Assembly (NCBI RefSeq): GCF_900112985.1
Contig: NZ_FONS01000002.1
Span: 310,001 to 374,000 of the forward strand
DNA: 64,000 nucleotides
Origin: Pedobacter antarcticus
Lineage (GTDB): Bacteria; Bacteroidota; Bacteroidia; Sphingobacteriales; Sphingobacteriaceae
Direction of reading: 5' to 3'
The position numbers were made by a program, and so were the translations under genes. Of this stretch, positions 43,223 through 52,520 are shown piece after piece (position 1 is the first letter of the stretch; every line of letters begins with the position of its first letter). Under the pieces are notes generated by a model. That model saw nothing but the letters and a program-made list of their open reading frames with translations, was not told where the DNA came from and searched no databases.

Positions 43223-44362
43223 ATGCAATTTCAACTTAGCGAAGAACAATTGATGATTCAGCAGGCTGCGCGTGATTTCGCGCAGCAGGAGTTAAAACCT
43301 GGAGTCATTGAAAGAGATGAACATCAGAAATTTCCTGTAGAACAGGTCAGGAAACTAGGTGAGCTTGGATTCCTGGGAATGATGGTGTCTGAAGAATTTG
43401 GTGGCAGCGGACTCGATGCAGTCTCGTATGTACTGGTCATGGAAGAACTCTCAAAAATAGATGCCTCAGCTTCGGTTGTGGTCTCTGTTAATAATTCACT
43501 GGTTTGTTATGGCCTGGAAGCTTTCGGGTCGGCAGAACAGAAAGAAAAATATCTTAAACCGCTGGCTTCAGGGGAAATAATAGGGGCATTCTGCCTTTCC
43601 GAACCTGAAGCGGGTTCGGATGCAACATCACAACATACAACAGCGGAAGACAAAGGCGATTATTATCTGCTTAACGGCACGAAAAACTGGATTACCAATG
43701 GTAGTACAGCGTCTGTCTATCTGGTTATTGCGCAAACTGATCCTTCATTGAAACATCGGGGGATCAATGCTTTTATAGTCGAAAAGGGTATGGAAGGGTT
43801 TACTATCGGACCCAAGGAGAATAAAATGGGTATACGTGGATCAGATACGCATTCTCTTATGTTTAATGATGTGAAAGTCCCTAAAGAAAATCGTATCGGT
43901 GAAAATGGCTTCGGATTTAAGTTTGCGATGAAGACTCTGGAAGGTGGCAGGATCGGTATTGCCGCACAGGCACTCGGTATTGCAGCGGGTGCATATGAGC
44001 TGGCGCTGGCTTATGCTCAGGAAAGAAAATCATTCGGAAAACCAATTTCCGATCATCAGGCAATTGCTTTTAAGCTGGCGGATATGGCAACCAAGATTGA
44101 AGCGGCACGAATGCTCGTTTACAAAGCTGCCTGGTTAAAAGATCAGGGGCAGTCGTATACGCTAGCCGGATCGATGGCTAAGCTGTATGCTTCTAAAGTA
44201 GCAATGGAAGTTACGGTCGAGGCAGTGCAGGTACATGGTGGTTACGGTTTTGTGAAAGAATACCATGTGGAGCGGCTGATGCGTGATGCTAAAATTACCC
44301 AGATTTATGAAGGAACTTCGGAAATTCAGCAAATGGTAATTTCAAGAGAGATTCTGGACTAA
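43223..44362 (+). CDS. Acyl-CoA dehydrogenase (short/medium-chain type)
   Basis: A flavoenzyme that introduces the alpha-beta double bond into acyl-CoA. It has 379 residues, like the SCAD/BCAD group. Visible regions: N-terminal helical domain, the AFCLSEPEAGSDATS signature (about 121-135), WITNGSTASVYLVIAQTD and the C-terminal DAKITQIYEGTSEIQ. E363 in YEGTSE is the usual catalytic base position of short-chain members. It is stand-alone, which fits branched-chain or short-chain acyl-CoA oxidation. Its 3' region has a repeat element and then a terminator about 200 nt downstream. Confidence 0.92.
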   Translation: MQFQLSEEQLMIQQAARDFAQQELKPGVIERDEHQKFPVEQVRKLGELGFLGMMVSEEFGGSGLDAVSYVLVMEELSKIDASASVVVSVNNSLVCYGLEAFGSAEQKEKYLKPLASGEIIGAFCLSEPEAGSDATSQHTTAEDKGDYYLLNGTKNWITNGSTASVYLVIAQTDPSLKHRGINAFIVEKGMEGFTIGPKENKMGIRGSDTHSLMFNDVKVPKENRIGENGFGFKFAMKTLEGGRIGIAAQALGIAAGAYELALAYAQERKSFGKPISDHQAIAFKLADMATKIEAARMLVYKAAWLKDQGQSYTLAGSMAKLYASKVAMEVTVEAVQVHGGYGFVKEYHVERLMRDAKITQIYEGTSEIQQMVISREILD

Positions 44363-44411
44363 ATGATAAGTGAAATAAGTATACCGGTTAGCTCGTTTTA
44401 CGCTAAAAGGC

Positions 44412-44506
44412 TATTGAGTCGGTATTGACAGGGTGTTCAGTCGGTAATGGGGTATATCAACAGCGACTCAACAGCGACTCAATACCGTCTCAATACCGTT
44501 TTAATC
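44412..44506. repeat. 11-nt-periodic inverted repeat element
   Basis: The left arm has four 11-nt units: TATTGAGTCGG, TATTGACAGGG, TGTTCAGTCGG, TAATGGGGTAT (44412-44455). The right arm has CGACTCAACAG, CGACTCAATAC, CGTCTCAATAC, CGTTTTAATC (44464-44506). The right-arm units are near reverse complements of the left-arm units, so the whole folds into a long imperfect cruciform. It lies between the acyl-CoA dehydrogenase stop and that gene's terminator. Small dispersed repeat of unknown type; no protein-coding potential. Confidence 0.75.
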
Positions 44507-44562
44507 TTTAACAGTATCCGAACGTAAATGCAGAATTCCATAATTTTCAACGAAATAAATAG

Positions 44563-44601
44563 GAGGTCGTATCATTGACAAAATGAGCGACCTCTTTTTT
44601 T
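44563..44601 (+). terminator. Intrinsic terminator downstream of the acyl-CoA dehydrogenase gene
   Basis: GAGGTCG (44563-44569) and CGACCTC (44588-44594) pair, with CATT/AATG pairing within the loop, then seven T. The direction of the T-run makes it a plus-strand terminator, about 200 nt after the stop codon. Confidence 0.82.
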
Positions 44602-44625
44602 ATAAATCAGTTTTGCTGAAAGTGT

Positions 44626-44973
44626 TTATTTTTCACTTTCGCCGGCAATTGCGCCGAATAATCCTTTGATCACCGCAACCACGATGGCCAGGAGTGCAGC
44701 AGCAAAGAAACCGCTGGTATGGAATGACGTCATCATGCTGTCAACCAAAAGGATCATCAGTACGGTAATGATAAATGACACCAGGCCCAGGGTGAGAAAA
44801 TTAACAGGAAAAGTCAGGATTCGCAGTATGGTGCCAATGGTGGCATTTGCGAGTGCAATTAAAATTGCGGCTATCACGGCAGACCCGAATCCGTCGATAT
44901 GTACGCCGGGAACAAGATAGGAACCCAGCAGCATGGCCAGCCCCATCAATAAGATTTCGATAATTAACTTCAT
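44626..44973 (-). CDS. Phage-holin-family (PF04020-type) four-helix membrane protein
   Basis: A 115-residue inner-membrane protein starting at the ATG 44971-44973 (MKLIIEILLMGLAMLLGSYL). Four hydrophobic segments near 2-19, 27-48, 55-77 and 88-108, with the family segment LANATIGTILRILTFPVN between helices 2 and 3. It matches the 'mycobacterial 4-TMS phage holin' family, which in free-living bacteria is a chromosomal membrane protein, not a phage gene. The frame extends upstream to 45144, but that would overlap the divergent lipoprotein gene and add a cysteine-rich stretch unlike the family. Confidence 0.8.
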   Translation of the reverse strand: MKLIIEILLMGLAMLLGSYLVPGVHIDGFGSAVIAAILIALANATIGTILRILTFPVNFLTLGLVSFIITVLMILLVDSMMTSFHTSGFFAAALLAIVVAVIKGLFGAIAGESEK

Positions 44974-44991
44974 AATGTTTAGCTTTATTGG

Positions 44992-45417
44992 ATGTTTAAG
45001 CGTTTGTTTTGTCTGCTGGTCTGGAGTACAGGAGCAGTGTGTTTGATTGCCTGTAATACTGCAAATAACAGGCCACTTTCGGTTGGTTTTTCTGCAGATA
45101 GCAACAGTATAGTGTTTAAGCAGATTGATCCTGCAGGACTGCAATTACTGCGGCAGGAACTCCCCGCTGATTCCGCGTTTAGTACGCTGATCCGGGTACT
45201 GGAGAAAGACCGGGGGGAAGATACCGAAAGAAATATTGCAGGAATATTCAGTGTTACTGACAGCAGTATTGTGTTTATACCTGAGCATACTTTTTCCAAA
45301 GGGAAAGATTATTTGGTGGTATCTTATCTCAACGCACGCTTTGCGACCGCAGGGATGTTGCTTAAAGGAAAAATGGATCATCAGCTTAAGCCGGAAGAGT
45401 ATCTGCTTTCTTACTAG
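44992..45417 (+). CDS. Hypothetical lipoprotein
   Basis: A 141-residue protein with a lipoprotein signal: MFKRLFCLLVWSTGAVCLIAC, where LIAC gives the lipobox with Cys at 21. No recognised domain. The mature part has a repeated beta pattern (SIVFKQIDPAGLQLLRQELP, SSIVFIPEHTFSKGKDYLVV). It is divergent from the membrane-protein gene, with only 18 nt between the two start codons. The function is unknown. Confidence 0.6.
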   Translation: MFKRLFCLLVWSTGAVCLIACNTANNRPLSVGFSADSNSIVFKQIDPAGLQLLRQELPADSAFSTLIRVLEKDRGEDTERNIAGIFSVTDSSIVFIPEHTFSKGKDYLVVSYLNARFATAGMLLKGKMDHQLKPEEYLLSY

Positions 45418-45511
45418 TACCCTGAAGATAAATGGATATTTCCTTTTAATAGGATTCTGAAATTCTGTAAATTAGCTGTGACGGGTTCTGGTCTTCGATA
45501 GCAGGGTTTAT

Positions 45512-45542
45512 TTTTATTTATGAAATTAAATCCATACATTTG
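45512..45542 (+). promoter_or_regulatory. Probable promoter of rimP-nusA-infB
   Basis: TACATTTG at 45535-45542 is a perfect -7 match. The -33 position 19 nt upstream (45512-45515) is TTTT, one base from TTTG. The transcript would begin near 45548. Confidence 0.6.
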
Positions 45543-45551
45543 CAAGAAATA

Positions 45552-45589
45552 GAGGGGTAAGAGGGGGCTGGTGTCCCCTCTTTTCTTTT
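45552..45589 (+). promoter_or_regulatory. Terminator-like leader hairpin upstream of rimP
   Basis: AAGAGGGG (45559-45566) pairs with CCCCTCTT (45575-45582), followed by a T-rich TTCTTTT. A second copy of GAGGGG just upstream (45552-45557) can pair with the same CCCCTC, so two alternative stems are possible. It lies between the promoter and the ATG at 45605, suggesting attenuation of the rimP-nusA-infB operon; E. coli regulates the equivalent operon by leader termination. Confidence 0.55.
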
Positions 45590-45604
45590 ACCCGCAAATT
45601 GGTT

Positions 45605-46069
45605 ATGCAAATAGAGAAGAGAGTAACAGCATTAGTTGAAGAAAAAATTTCTGACAGACCGGAACTATTTCTGGTTGAAGTCAGGATGTTGCCAAACAAT
45701 AAGCTCATTATTCATGTAGATGGAGATGAAGGAATTAGTATTCAGGATTGTGCAGCGATCAGCAGGCACGTTGGTTTCCATTTGGAAGAAGAGAACACCA
45801 TTGAAAAAGCCTATAATCTGGAAGTATCCTCTCCTGGTGTAGGTGAGCCGCTGAAGCTTAACAGGCAGTACCAGAAGAATATCGGACGTGATTTAAGCGT
45901 TAAATTGTCTGATGGTCAGTTAAAGGAAGGTAAACTCCTGTCGGTGGATGCAGAATCAATCCTCATTGAGGAGAAAGTAAAAGAAAAAGGGAAAAAGGCT
46001 CAATTGGTTGAAACCAGTCTGAACTTTGATCATATATTAGAAACAAAGGTTTTAATTTCATTTAAATAA
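45605..46069 (+). CDS. rimP: Ribosome maturation factor RimP
   Basis: Needed for 30S subunit maturation. It has 154 residues from the ATG at 45605; the frame also opens at a TTG two codons earlier. The N-terminal domain has LVEVRMLPNNKLIIHVDGDEGISIQDC and the core signature NLEVSSPGVGEPL (about 76-88). The C-terminal SH3-like domain ends KVLISFK. nusA starts 1 nt after the stop, and the order rimP-nusA-infB is conserved from E. coli to this phylum. Confidence 0.93.
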   Translation: MQIEKRVTALVEEKISDRPELFLVEVRMLPNNKLIIHVDGDEGISIQDCAAISRHVGFHLEEENTIEKAYNLEVSSPGVGEPLKLNRQYQKNIGRDLSVKLSDGQLKEGKLLSVDAESILIEEKVKEKGKKAQLVETSLNFDHILETKVLISFK

Positions 46070-46070
46070 A

Positions 46071-47306
46071 ATGAGCAATATTAATTTAATCGATTCATTT
46101 CAGGAATTCAAAGAGTTCAAGAACATCGACCGTCCTACAGTAATTAGTGTACTGGAAGAAGTTTTTCGCAGTATGCTGCGTAAAAAATACGGGACCGATG
46201 AGAATTGCGATGTAATTGTTAACCCCGACAACGGGGATTTGGAGATCTGGCGCACAAGAAAAGTAATGGAAGACGGATTTTCGGAGGATGATGACCTGGA
46301 GATCGAATTGTCAGAAGTTAAACAACTGGATGCAGATATGGAAGTCGGTGATGACTATATCGAACAGATCACACTGGAAAGCTTTGGCCGCCGTGCAATT
46401 TTGGCTGCACGTCAGACTTTGGTTTCTAAAGTTCTGGAACTGGAAAAAGACGAAATTTTCAAAAAATATAAAGACAGGGTTGGTGAAATTGTTACCGGTG
46501 AGGTATACCAGGTCTGGAAGAAAGAAACGCTGGTACTGGATGACGAAGGCAATGAGTTGCTAATGCCTAAGACAGAACAGATCCCTGCGGATTATTTCAA
46601 AAAAGGAGACTCTGTGAGAGCGGTGATCCTTAAAGTGGATATGATGAACAGTACACCAAAAATCATCATTTCCAGAATTGCGCCTGAATTCTTACAGCGT
46701 TTGTTTGAAATTGAGGTGCCTGAGATCTTTGACGGTCTGATCACGATTAAGAAAATTGTTCGTGAACCAGGTGAACGTGCCAAGGTTGCAGTGGAGTCTT
46801 ATGATGACAGAATTGACCCGGTAGGGGCATGTGTTGGTATGAAAGGTTCCCGTATCCATGGTATTGTCAGAGAATTAAAAAATGAAAATATTGACGTGAT
46901 TAATTTCACAAACAATGTTTCACTCTACATCACCAGGGCATTAAGTCCTGCAAAAATCACTTCCATTAAGCTGGATGATGTAACTAAACATGCTTCGGTT
47001 TATCTGAAGCCTGATCAGGTTTCACTAGCTATCGGACGTGGCGGACATAATATCAAACTTGCAGGCAAACTGACAGGTTATGAAATCGATGTTTACCGCG
47101 AAGCAGGTGAGGAAGATGAAGATGTGGATATTGAAGAGTTCTCGGATGAGATCGATAGTTGGATCATAGACGAATTGAAAGCAATTGGTTGTGATACAGC
47201 TAGAAGCGTACTGGCTTTATCAGTGGATGAGCTGGTTAAAAGAACTGACCTGGAAGAGGAGACGATCAAAGAAGTGATCAGTATCTTACAGTCAGAATTT
47301 GAATAA
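46071..47306 (+). CDS. nusA: Transcription termination/antitermination factor NusA
   Basis: Binds RNA polymerase and nascent RNA and modulates pausing, termination and antitermination. It has 411 residues. Order of domains: N-terminal polymerase-binding domain (about 1-125), S1 (about 130-200, GEIVTGEVYQVWKKETLVLD), KH1 (around VGACVGMKGSRIHGIVREL, about 256-274) and KH2 (VSLAIGRGGHNIKLAGKLTG, about 316-335). An acidic C-terminal region with a helical LxxR-type segment (from about 345) follows. It overlaps functionally with the leader hairpin and may act on it. Confidence 0.95.
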   Translation: MSNINLIDSFQEFKEFKNIDRPTVISVLEEVFRSMLRKKYGTDENCDVIVNPDNGDLEIWRTRKVMEDGFSEDDDLEIELSEVKQLDADMEVGDDYIEQITLESFGRRAILAARQTLVSKVLELEKDEIFKKYKDRVGEIVTGEVYQVWKKETLVLDDEGNELLMPKTEQIPADYFKKGDSVRAVILKVDMMNSTPKIIISRIAPEFLQRLFEIEVPEIFDGLITIKKIVREPGERAKVAVESYDDRIDPVGACVGMKGSRIHGIVRELKNENIDVINFTNNVSLYITRALSPAKITSIKLDDVTKHASVYLKPDQVSLAIGRGGHNIKLAGKLTGYEIDVYREAGEEDEDVDIEEFSDEIDSWIIDELKAIGCDTARSVLALSVDELVKRTDLEEETIKEVISILQSEFE

Positions 47307-47318
47307 ACGTTTTCTTGT

Positions 47319-47360
47319 GAAATTGTCTGATGTTGCCACAGGCAGGTGTCAGACAGTTTC
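47319..47360 (+). other. Strong hairpin in the nusA-infB gap
   Basis: GAAATTGTCTGA (47319-47330) pairs with TCAGACAGTTTC (47349-47360) over 12 bp (one wobble), and TGCC/GGCA form an inner stem. There is no U-tract, so it looks like a processing or stability element rather than a terminator. Confidence 0.55.
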
Positions 47361-47491
47361 AACATAGTTAAAAACAAATAAATACGGAAATAGGGCAGGC
47401 TTTTATACCTTTTTAAAAAGAGGAATTAGGCATGCTAGAGCCTTAAACCGATAAAATCAATTTGTGAGGATGAAAAAACAAGAATAAACGT

Positions 47492-47499
47492 TACTTTTG
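47492..47499 (+). promoter_or_regulatory. Possible secondary promoter -7 element of infB
   Basis: TACTTTTG matches TAnnTTTG and lies 29 nt before the infB ATG. The 19-nt upstream position (GATG) is a poor -33 element. Confidence 0.4.
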
Positions 47500-47528
47500 T
47501 ATAAGAATTAAGAAAAAATAGGATATCA

Positions 47529-50500
47529 ATGTCAGACGACAAACCAATAATTTTATTTAAGGCAGTTAAGGAACTTAACGTAGGGATAGCTACGGCCGTT
47601 GAGTTTTTAGAAAAGAAAGGCTTTTCTGTTGAGAATAAACCCACTACTAAACTCTCCCGTGACATGTATAATGCATTGCTCAAAGAGTTTCAGGGAGATA
47701 AAATCGTAAAAGAAGAAGCCAATCAGATTGTTATTGGTAAAATTCGTCGTGATGAACCGGAAGTAACTGAGAAAGTTGCTGAGGCACCTAGAAAAAATGT
47801 GGAATTTGAAAATGAAGGTATTTTAGTTAAGAACCTTCATACATATACGCCTCCTGTTGTTGAGAAACAAAAAGAAGAGGCTCCGGCTCCTGTTCAGGAA
47901 ACAGTAGCGGAAAAAGAACCTGAAAAAGCAGACGATGCAGCAATTAAAGGGGTCAAGATAGTTGGGAAAATTAATCTTGATGAATTGAATGCGAAGACAC
48001 GCCCTGCTAAAAAGGAAGAGGCTCCTGCACCTAAACCTGTTCAGGCTGAAGCGGCTCCGGTCGCTCCGGTGCAAGAACCGGTTAAAGTGGTAGAAGAAAC
48101 TCCTAAGGCAGAAGCGCCAAAAGCTGAGGAAGCAGTTAAGCCGGTTGAGAAACCTGCAGAAGAACCTGCACCAAAAGCTGAAACACCTCAGCCTGCAGCA
48201 CCAATCAAAACAGAAGAAAAACCCAAACCTGTGGAATCACCCGTTGCTAAAGCAGAGCCGGTGAAAGAAAACCAGGCGCCTAAACCTAACCAGCCTGAAG
48301 AGGTTGAGGTTATAAAAGCCCGATCGGTTAAGCTTTCCGGACCTAACATTATTGGTAAAATTGTCTTGCCGACAACACCAGAACGTAAGTCACAACCTGT
48401 GGCTTCTTCAGGTGACAGCAATGACGCCAAAAGAAAACGTAAGCGTAAAAAGACGCCAGGCGCACCCGGTCATACGGGTACAGGCCAGAACCAGTCCGGT
48501 AGCGGACAAGGTGGTAACAGTGCGGCACCAGCAAGACCTGCAGGCGCTCCGACCTTTACCAACAGACCTGATTTTAGAAACAACACGAATAATACGGCTA
48601 ACAGGCCGAATTTTAGAAATAGCAAACCTGGAGGCGGCCCGAAAGAAGAGCCAACTGAAAAGGAAATCCAGGATCAGATTAAAGCAACACTTGCACGTTT
48701 AAGCGGAGCAGGTAAGTCGGGTAAATTTGCACAGCGTGCGAAATTACGCCGTGGAAAACGTGACGACGTTGCTTTATCAGCTGAAGAAGCAGCTATGGAG
48801 CAGGAGCTTCAGTCGAAAGTACTGAGAGTAACTGAATTCGTAACTGCAAATGAACTGGCCAGCATGATGGATGTACAGGTAACCAAAATTATCGGAACCT
48901 GTATGAGTCTTGGTATGTTCGTTTCCATTAATCAGCGTTTAGATGCAGAAACACTAACTATTGTAGCCGATGAGTTCGGTTATGAAATCCAGTTTGTGAA
49001 ACCTGATGATGAAAGTGACAGCATTATTGAAGAAGCAGATGCTCCTGAAGATTTAATTCCAAGAGCACCGGTTGTTACGATCATGGGTCACGTCGATCAC
49101 GGTAAAACTTCCCTGCTGGATTATATCAGGAAGGCGAATGTTGTTGCCGGTGAGGCAGGGGGTATTACCCAGCATATTGGTGCCTATATGGTAACCACTC
49201 CAACAGGTAAACAAGTAACATTCCTGGATACACCGGGTCACGAGGCCTTTACGGCAATGCGTGCACGTGGTGCGAAGGTAGCAGATATTGCAATTATTGT
49301 TATTGCAGCGGATGATGCTGTGATGCCTCAGACGAAAGAGGCAATCAGTCATGCGCAGGCAGCAGGAGTTCCATTGGTGTTTGCCTTTACAAAAATTGAC
49401 AAACCGGGTGCAAACTCAGATAAAATCCGTGAGCAGTTATCTATCATGAATATCCTGGTTGAGGATTGGGGCGGTAAGTTCCAGTCTCAGGAGATCTCAG
49501 GTAAAAGCGGTTTAAATGTAGACCTGTTACTGGATAAAGTATTACTTGAAGCAGAATTGCTGGAATTAACAGCAAATCCTAATAAACGTGCCACTGGTAG
49601 TGTAATCGAAGCAACTCTGGATAAGGGTCGTGGTATTGTAACTACAGTTCTGGTACAGGCAGGAACACTGAAAGTTGGTGATCCGATCCTGGCAGGAAGT
49701 TACAGTGGACGTGTAAAAGCATTGTTCAACGAACGTGGTCAGAAAGTTCCTCAGGCAGGCCCGTCAGTACCAGTTCAGGTATTGGGTATGCAGGGCGCGC
49801 CTACTGCGGGTGATAAGTTCAATGCGGTAGAGAGTGAATCTGAAGCGAGAGAAATTGCTAATAAACGTTTACAGTTAATGCGTGAGCAGGGACTGAGAAC
49901 TCAGAAACATATTACTTTAGATGAGATCGGTCGTCGTCTGGCTATCGGTAACTTTAAAGAACTGAACCTGATTGTTAAAGGTGACGTGGATGGTTCAATC
50001 GAGGCATTAGCCGATTCATTGCTGAAACTGTCTACTGAAGAAATTCAGATTAACATTATCAGTAAAGCAGTTGGTCAGATCTCTGAATCTGATGTATTGC
50101 TGGCTTCGGCTTCTGATGCGATTATCATTGGATTCCAGGTACGTCCTTCTTCAGGTGCAAGAAAGCTTGCTGAAGCAGAACAAATTGATATCCGTTTATA
50201 CTCGATCATCTATGATGCGATCAATGAGATCAAGGCTGCGATGGAAGGTATGCTTGCCCCTGAATTCCAGGAGAAAATTACGGCTAACGTCGAGATCAGA
50301 GATACCTTCAAAATCACTAAAGTTGGTACAATCGCAGGATGTATGGTCCTTGACGGAACAATTACACGTAACAGTAAGATCCGTATCGTCAGAGATGGTG
50401 TGGTTATCTACACGGGTGAGCTGGCTTCACTGAAACGTTATAAAGATGATGTGAAAGAAGTATCCAGAGGTTACGAGTGTGGTCTGAATATTCAAAACTT

Positions 50501-50567
50501 TAATAATATTGAAGTTGGAGATATTGTGGAAGCCTACGAACAAGTTGAAGTAAAAAGAAAGCTGTAA
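47529..50567 (+). CDS. infB: Translation initiation factor IF-2
   Basis: The GTPase that brings initiator fMet-tRNA to the ribosome. It has 1012 residues. The first about 400 residues are a long low-complexity region rich in Pro, Ala, Glu and Lys, with basic stretches near 290-320 (KRKRKRKK) and a Gly/Asn-rich part (about 340-380). The G-domain begins with [14 protein letters not shown] (about 519-532), followed by DTPGHEAF and TKID; domains II, III and IV complete the C-terminus (about 670-1012). It follows nusA by 222 nt and is followed by a strong terminator. Confidence 0.96.
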   Translation: MSDDKPIILFKAVKELNVGIATAVEFLEKKGFSVENKPTTKLSRDMYNALLKEFQGDKIVKEEANQIVIGKIRRDEPEVTEKVAEAPRKNVEFENEGILVKNLHTYTPPVVEKQKEEAPAPVQETVAEKEPEKADDAAIKGVKIVGKINLDELNAKTRPAKKEEAPAPKPVQAEAAPVAPVQEPVKVVEETPKAEAPKAEEAVKPVEKPAEEPAPKAETPQPAAPIKTEEKPKPVESPVAKAEPVKENQAPKPNQPEEVEVIKARSVKLSGPNIIGKIVLPTTPERKSQPVASSGDSNDAKRKRKRKKTPGAPGHTGTGQNQSGSGQGGNSAAPARPAGAPTFTNRPDFRNNTNNTANRPNFRNSKPGGGPKEEPTEKEIQDQIKATLARLSGAGKSGKFAQRAKLRRGKRDDVALSAEEAAMEQELQSKVLRVTEFVTANELASMMDVQVTKIIGTCMSLGMFVSINQRLDAETLTIVADEFGYEIQFVKPDDESDSIIEEADAPEDLIPRAPVVTIMGHVDHGKTSLLDYIRKANVVAGEAGGITQHIGAYMVTTPTGKQVTFLDTPGHEAFTAMRARGAKVADIAIIVIAADDAVMPQTKEAISHAQAAGVPLVFAFTKIDKPGANSDKIREQLSIMNILVEDWGGKFQSQEISGKSGLNVDLLLDKVLLEAELLELTANPNKRATGSVIEATLDKGRGIVTTVLVQAGTLKVGDPILAGSYSGRVKALFNERGQKVPQAGPSVPVQVLGMQGAPTAGDKFNAVESESEAREIANKRLQLMREQGLRTQKHITLDEIGRRLAIGNFKELNLIVKGDVDGSIEALADSLLKLSTEEIQINIISKAVGQISESDVLLASASDAIIIGFQVRPSSGARKLAEAEQIDIRLYSIIYDAINEIKAAMEGMLAPEFQEKITANVEIRDTFKITKVGTIAGCMVLDGTITRNSKIRIVRDGVVIYTGELASLKRYKDDVKEVSRGYECGLNIQNFNNIEVGDIVEAYEQVEVKRKL

Positions 50568-50587
50568 TAAGCTTTTGAACATCATAA

Positions 50588-50622
50588 AAAGCCCTGCAGT
50601 TTAATACTGCAGGGCTTTCCTT
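50588..50622 (+). terminator. Intrinsic terminator after infB
   Basis: AAAGCCCTGCAGT (50588-50600) pairs with ACTGCAGGGCTTT (50606-50618), 13 bp around a 5-nt loop, then CCTTTTT. It also serves as a border with the converging glycosyltransferase gene. Confidence 0.92.
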
Positions 50623-50641
50623 TTTATATTTAAGCTGAAAC

Positions 50642-51655
50642 TTAACGGTTGAAGAGTGCCTGTTTGATCAGTTTTCGAATTTGTTTGGGTGTAACAAATG
50701 ACCATTCGAACAGCTCATTCTTAAAATAGAGGCTGAAAATATTCTTGTTGCTTTTTTGTCTGATGATCGCGAACCACTTTTCGAATAATATTTCATTGAA
50801 ACGTCGCTCCGGGTATATTTTAACTTTACTATTGCTGGCTTTAAGGAGTTCTAACAGCTTAATGTACCCAGAAGGCTCTTTACCTTTGAATGTATGACAA
50901 ATGATCTCGTGATGTAGCCTAATCAGGGTTTGGTCGGATGGAATTCCCAGGTTAGAATGCATTTCGCTGATAATGTCTTTTTCTGCAGCAACCATCCCGT
51001 CCGATTGCAATGTAGATATGTTTGTGTCATGTACTCTGTAGGATACGAGTACGTGATCTAAGTTCGCAACACCGTATTTTAGCGAAATCCGGTAGCTTAG
51101 ATCGTAATCTTCTGCAGGGGCGAAATTTCTATAGCCACCAACGGCTAATATTGTTTCTCTGTTCATCATTAAGGATGAATTGATGAAGGGGTTTCCAAAA
51201 AGCATGTTAATGCCCATATCCTGCACTGTTCCGGTGTCAATCTTCATAAATCCGGTTTCTGCTCCTTTTCCATCAATGATGCGTGCATGTCCGCCGCATA
51301 AATGAACTTCAGGATGACTTTCGAAATAAGCTACCTGCAACTGCAATCTGTCGGGGCTAGCTATGTCATCACTATCTAGTATTGCATAGTAGATACCCTG
51401 AGCCTGCTGGATGCCGAGCTCTCTCGTGTAACTTAACCCCTTATTCGTTTCATTGTTGATCAATCTGATTCTGGAATCATTGAACTGCTCTATAATGGCT
51501 ACGGTTGCATCTGTAGACCCATCATTTATGATGAGTAACTCAAAATCAGAATAGCTCTGATCCAGTACACTCTGGATGGAATCTTTAATATAAAGATCTC
51601 CATTATAAACTGCCATGAATACGGTAACGTATGGTTTGCTTACAGTTTTATCCAT
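50642..51655 (-). CDS. Glycosyltransferase family 2
   Basis: A 337-residue GT-A fold enzyme transferring a sugar from a nucleotide donor. The N-terminal domain has TVFMAVYNGDLYIKDSIQSV (about 11-30), the nucleotide-binding NDGSTD (44-49) and the metal-binding DSDD (94-97), followed by GGYRNFAPAEDYDLSYRIS (about 193-211), with the acceptor-side ED motif. The C-terminal part has no hydrophobic helix, so it is cytoplasmic or membrane-peripheral. Its start overlaps the end of the fucosyltransferase gene by 16 nt, which argues for translational coupling. It is the last gene of the minus-strand glycan cluster. Confidence 0.88.
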   Translation of the reverse strand: MDKTVSKPYVTVFMAVYNGDLYIKDSIQSVLDQSYSDFELLIINDGSTDATVAIIEQFNDSRIRLINNETNKGLSYTRELGIQQAQGIYYAILDSDDIASPDRLQLQVAYFESHPEVHLCGGHARIIDGKGAETGFMKIDTGTVQDMGINMLFGNPFINSSLMMNRETILAVGGYRNFAPAEDYDLSYRISLKYGVANLDHVLVSYRVHDTNISTLQSDGMVAAEKDIISEMHSNLGIPSDQTLIRLHHEIICHTFKGKEPSGYIKLLELLKASNSKVKIYPERRFNEILFEKWFAIIRQKSNKNIFSLYFKNELFEWSFVTPKQIRKLIKQALFNR

Positions 51656-52494
51656 TGTTCCGGTATGATTTGATTGCTATCATCATTATTAGTCCATTTT
51701 TTTGGACCGATTACAATTTTATTTGGATTTTCATTTAACCATGCGGCCCACCAGCTGAAGCTGCTGTTCGCAATAATATTGTGTTTGCAGTAACTCATCA
51801 ACTGCATATCTATATAGCTGTTATTATGGTCGTTGCCAGAAATATAGAATTTCGGATCATCCAAATCAAGATTCTCTTTACACCACTGCAGATCGTCAGA
51901 GAAGATATAAAATACAGGGGCATCCAGCGAGGCACTCATTTTACTAATTGCCTTTTTATAATAGTTAAGGGAACAAAGGCCTCCTAAAAGCTCGTCTTTA
52001 AGGTAATCCCCCCTTCTGATATGCACAGATACACTGGTCGTGCTCTTAATCGACTGCATATATTTGGAATTATCTTCGTTCAGTGGATTCTTAAATCTGA
52101 ATTCAGCCCGTATTTTTTTTTCTATATCTATAAAATATTCCTGATTCTGCCAATATCCCCAATACAACATTGGTTTTTTGTTATGGAGTATATCTTTGTC
52201 AAAAGCGAAAAATATATCCTCGACCTTATAAGTGTTTTTTAACATTAAAACCCTTCTCATTTTACGGTACTTCCATGATCTGATATGAGAGCTATACAGA
52301 TTTACAGTAAAAAGCGAGGCCTGGGGAGGATGAATACCAAATACCCTCGTTAGTTCAAAGCCGTTATGTAGCGTATAATTCTCGTATCCGGATAAATCTG
52401 TTTTGACAGATTTATACCGGTGAGATAAAGCCAGATAAAAAGCATATTGAAACATTTGATTTCCCAGACCACCCAGGATTTTGACTACTTTCAT
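51640..52494 (-). CDS. Alpha-1,2-fucosyltransferase, GT11 family
   Basis: Adds L-fucose in alpha-1,2 linkage to a galactose-type acceptor, using GDP-fucose. It has 284 residues. The family fingerprints are clear: ILGGLGNQMFQYAFYLAL at the N-terminus (about 6-23), motif I HIRRGDYL (158-165) that binds the GDP part, and the C-terminal NSSFSWWAAWLNE (about 249-261). Bacterial homologues make fucosylated O-antigens. It implies GDP-fucose is made elsewhere in the genome, as no fcl/gmd genes are in the window. Confidence 0.92.
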   Translation of the reverse strand: MKVVKILGGLGNQMFQYAFYLALSHRYKSVKTDLSGYENYTLHNGFELTRVFGIHPPQASLFTVNLYSSHIRSWKYRKMRRVLMLKNTYKVEDIFFAFDKDILHNKKPMLYWGYWQNQEYFIDIEKKIRAEFRFKNPLNEDNSKYMQSIKSTTSVSVHIRRGDYLKDELLGGLCSLNYYKKAISKMSASLDAPVFYIFSDDLQWCKENLDLDDPKFYISGNDHNNSYIDMQLMSYCKHNIIANSSFSWWAAWLNENPNKIVIGPKKWTNNDDSNQIIPEQWIKL

Positions 52495-52520
52495 TTTAAA
52501 GAGATATAAAGGCTAATATA

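Noticed and set aside
44412..44506. CRISPR-like short repeats
   Set aside because: The units are 11 nt, contiguous and in inverted orientation; there are no spacers and no cas genes.
44626..44973. Prophage remnant suggested by the holin-family protein
   Set aside because: The family is common as a chromosomal membrane protein, and no other phage gene is nearby.
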